From UBA8437 sp964646205 (GTDB taxonomy: Bacteria; Planctomycetota; Planctomycetia; Planctomycetales; Planctomycetaceae), in assembly GCA_964646205.1 (NCBI GenBank), contig CAZYAZ010000023.1:1-64000 (forward strand): a DNA stretch of 64,000 nt, in the 5' to 3' direction. Of the stretch, positions 61,955 through 64,000 are shown in pieces. The notes under the pieces are model-generated. The model was not told the DNA's origin. It saw only the letters and a program-made list of their open reading frames with translations, and ran no database searches. Positions within the stretch are counted from its first letter, which is position 1. Each line of letters starts with the position of its first letter. The position numbers and the translations under genes are program-made.

Positions 61955-63142
61955 ATGAACCAGCAACTTTCCGAATGGGACCGTTGGCTCGGGTTGCGGG
62001 CAACGCCAGAGATTCTCGAGGCGGTAGCCGAAGGGGGGCTGGCGGAACTGGGCCTGCAGAACAGGTTGCGAAAACAGTTTCATGAGGACCTGGTGCGGTT
62101 GGCTTTCCAGTTGACGGACAATCGGAAGAGGGCCGCTGGACGATTTCACCGACACGAAAAGATGTGGTTTGATCGCGTGGGGCTTGAACAGGCGTCCGGT
62201 GAAGCGGTGTCGAGCCATAAGGCACTGAGGTTCACCGACGGTGTGATCTGGGATTTGTGTTGCGGTGTGGGGGGCGATGCGCTGGCCTTGGCCGCCAGGG
62301 GTGATGTCGTTGCGGTAGATCGTGATCCAGCTCGTGCTCTTTGTGCCCGCTGGAATACAGAACTTTATGGTGTCGGAAGTCGAGTGAATGTCGTTGTTGC
62401 TGATGTCTTGCGAATGAACCAGTTTCGCGGGTTGGTTCATGTTGATCCGGATCAGCGAGCCGGTGGCCACACCCGCTCTCACCGAATCGAAGACGCCGTG
62501 CCAGGCCGAGACTATCTGGACGCGTTGACGGTCCATGCGGAGGGAGGGGCAATCAAGTTGAGTCCTGCGGCGAATTTTCTTGGAAAGTTTGCGGGCTGTG
62601 AAATTGAATTGATCAGCGTGGGTCGAGAGTGCAAGCAGGCGGTTGTCTGGTTTGGTGCACTCGCGGGCCCCCCTCCGTTGGGACAGCCGCAACTGTTTCG
62701 TGCGACGTCGTTGCCCAGCGGGGAGACGCTGGAGGGCCATCCGCTCTCGGCACCGTTTCGCAGGGGTTCGCCAGGAGAATTTCTCCTGGACCCGGATCCA
62801 GCGGTCGTCCGTTCCGGTTTGGTTGACCGTTTGGCCGAGGTGTGCGATGGCTGGAGGTTGGATGACCGGGAGGAATACCTGTCAACAGACCGGCCTTCCC
62901 AAACGGCTTTGGCTCAATGTTTCAAGGTGGAGACCGTGACTGCCAACAAACCACGTGCGATTCGTGACGCCGCCCGTGAATTGGGTTTCGGGCCACTGGA
63001 GATCAAGTGCCGACACGTGGCGGTTGATGCCGAGGTGTTGCGTCGCAAGCTCAAGCTGGATGGCGACGTGCCGGGCGTGGTGATCGTGGCCAGGATCGAT
63101 GGACGCACGCGCGCGGTGATCGCCAGGCGTGTTGTTGCCTGA
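61955..63142 (+). CDS. class I SAM-dependent methyltransferase with THUMP-like C-terminus
   Basis: From ATG 61955 the 395-residue protein has a helical N-terminal part, motif I of class I methyltransferases (IWDLCCGVGGDAL at about 98-110), motif II acidic residue in VVAVDRDPARAL, and a motif-IV like VHVDPDQRAGG. The C-terminus (about 310-395), with ARELGFGPLEIKCRHVAVD and RRKLKLDGDVPGVVIVARIDGR, fits the THUMP-like domain of this family. It is probably a nucleic-acid (rRNA or tRNA) methyltransferase; target unknown. It is divergent from the cbiM operon. Confidence 0.85.
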   Translation: MNQQLSEWDRWLGLRATPEILEAVAEGGLAELGLQNRLRKQFHEDLVRLAFQLTDNRKRAAGRFHRHEKMWFDRVGLEQASGEAVSSHKALRFTDGVIWDLCCGVGGDALALAARGDVVAVDRDPARALCARWNTELYGVGSRVNVVVADVLRMNQFRGLVHVDPDQRAGGHTRSHRIEDAVPGRDYLDALTVHAEGGAIKLSPAANFLGKFAGCEIELISVGRECKQAVVWFGALAGPPPLGQPQLFRATSLPSGETLEGHPLSAPFRRGSPGEFLLDPDPAVVRSGLVDRLAEVCDGWRLDDREEYLSTDRPSQTALAQCFKVETVTANKPRAIRDAARELGFGPLEIKCRHVAVDAEVLRRKLKLDGDVPGVVIVARIDGRTRAVIARRVVA

Positions 63143-63166
63143 TTGCCGGAGAGCAACTCGGTGTGC

Positions 63167-63682
63167 TTATTCGGTTTCGCGAGGTTCGGCGAAAGCGAAG
63201 TTCACGGCAGGGACCGGGATGAGTTGAGTCGGTGTCGTGCCGCGTTGTGTCCGATACGGGATGGCGTACGCCTGAACTTTGCCTGTCGAAAGTTCGGCGA
63301 CATAGAGGTAGCTTGGGGCGAATGCGGCGCCGCCTCGGCCCGATGCCTGGGCCATGCCACTCACGATTGCATAGCGAGCTGGCTTGTTGGGGTCGACGCC
63401 GAAATCCTGGGCTACCGACCGGGAATAGACCCACATGAACTTGCTGGCCGATCGGTCGAGCGCGAAGCCGCGAACGGTCCCCGTGAGGAAGTCAAGAACG
63501 AAGACTGCTTCGGTGGTGGGGCCGGTCAATGCGGTGGTGACCGAAAACTTGTCGTTCCGGTCGCTGCTATAAGCAGCGACATGTTGGCTGGGAAACGCCC
63601 AGACGAGGCCTCCCCCAACAAGAATGCCCAGGAAAAGGCAGGCCACACGGGTTTTCCAGGTGGTGAGTAGACGGTGTGGCAT
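63167..63682 (-). CDS. small exported/membrane-anchored hypothetical protein, 171 aa
   Basis: The 171-residue product has an N-terminal membrane helix or signal (residues about 11-30, RVACLFLGILVGGGLVWAF) and a beta-rich mature part with FVLDFLTGTVRGFALDRSA and YLYVAELSTGKVQAYAIPY. These look like blades of a small beta structure repeating the L-TGxVxxFA pattern. No function is recognised. It converges with the methyltransferase gene (24 bases between stops). Confidence 0.75.
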   Translation of the reverse strand: MPHRLLTTWKTRVACLFLGILVGGGLVWAFPSQHVAAYSSDRNDKFSVTTALTGPTTEAVFVLDFLTGTVRGFALDRSASKFMWVYSRSVAQDFGVDPNKPARYAIVSGMAQASGRGGAAFAPSYLYVAELSTGKVQAYAIPYRTQRGTTPTQLIPVPAVNFAFAEPRETE

Positions 63683-63912
63683 GACTGGCTTTCCTTCTGA
63701 GCGAGTCGAGGAATGGTGGCGACACGAGCCGCCGACTTGTGTGCGCGAGTTTACCGGGTTTCATTCTCTCCGACCAGATCAGGTTGTCGTCGGCTGGCCG
63801 ATGCGTTCGTTGTAATCGTGTGGTTCGACTTGTAGTCTTTGGGCGATTGGGGTTATGCAAAAACCACGTGCCAGGTCGCGATGACGACAGGTTCTGAGGG
63901 GAGTTGTGTGCG

Positions 63913-64000
63913 ATGGAGACGACGAACGGGGCGCTGGGACGAAAACTGAGGATGGGGCTGGTTGGCGGCGGTCAGGGAGCGTTTATCGGCCGGGTTCACG
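63913..64000 (+). CDS. Gfo/Idh/MocA family oxidoreductase, N-terminal fragment
   Basis: The frame begins at ATG 63913 with GAGGGGAG about nine bases upstream and runs off the window. The 29 visible residues include LRMGLVGGGQGAFIGRVH, the dinucleotide-binding glycine motif in the form typical of Gfo/Idh/MocA dehydrogenases, which use NAD(P) to oxidise or reduce sugars and inositols. The substrate part lies outside. The 230-base gap upstream shows no gene. Confidence 0.85.
   Translation, partial: METTNGALGRKLRMGLVGGGQGAFIGRVH

Noticed and set aside
1..64000. CRISPR array, tRNA or rRNA gene, insertion sequence or phage genes
   Set aside because: No direct repeat-spacer pattern, no tRNA-like cloverleaf core, and no transposase or phage protein was recognised on either strand.

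Overview
This GC-rich window most likely comes from a planctomycete chromosome (class Planctomycetia, genus not determinable). The evidence is two DUF1559 proteins with prepilin-type N-termini, many secreted FG-GAP/ASPIC (UnbV) proteins, TPR proteins, glycine-rich EF-hand proteins, an M81 metallopeptidase, a release-factor-like GGQ protein and frequent GTG/TTG starts. No rRNA, tRNA, IS element, prophage or CRISPR array was seen. Both ends cut genes: the C-terminus of PanB on the left and the N-terminus of a Gfo/Idh/MocA oxidoreductase on the right.

Layout. 1-9.6 kb is mainly housekeeping: PanB end, acyl desaturase, a membrane-TPR protein, an OmpR-type two-component pair, a dolichol-phosphate-mannose-synthase-like glycosyltransferase, a small protein, glycyl-tRNA synthetase, ComB-like phosphatase and a lipoprotein. 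A SWIM/SNF2 helicase follows (9.6-12.9 kb). From 13 to 42 kb lies a block of envelope genes: five FG-GAP proteins (one with a c-type heme motif, one interrupted by an in-frame TGA), TPR proteins, a YfhO-type membrane protein, an SGNH hydrolase, two adjacent octaheme c-type cytochromes, and two more copies of the histidine-rich membrane family first seen at 1.5 kb. From 42 to 53 kb come a GGQ protein, a coiled-coil protein, an EF-hand protein and a TolC/adaptor/MacB-permease export set with no ATPase gene. From 53 to 59 kb a minus-strand series encodes DUF1559, TPR lipoprotein, M81 peptidase and an atypical NRAMP-like transporter with a leucine-rich tail. From 59 to 62 kb is a Ni/Co ECF transporter (CbiM-PDGLE, CbiQ, CbiO), then a THUMP-like methyltransferase, a small exported protein and the oxidoreductase start.

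How the genes work together. The middle block is arranged as tightly coupled operons, often with 4-base ATGA overlaps. They join surface beta-propeller proteins (FG-GAP), TPR scaffolds and membrane or heme proteins. The strongest unusual signals are: (1) the FG-GAP/ASPIC gene at 13101-15575, where an in-frame TGA is followed by a hairpin matching the bacterial SECIS pattern and the frame continues into an ASPIC domain, suggesting a selenoprotein with a U-x-C motif; and (2) the operon at 33741-40508 coding for an SGNH hydrolase, two octaheme cytochromes and a histidine-rich membrane protein, whose family occurs three times in the window. Functions of these sets are inferred, not shown.
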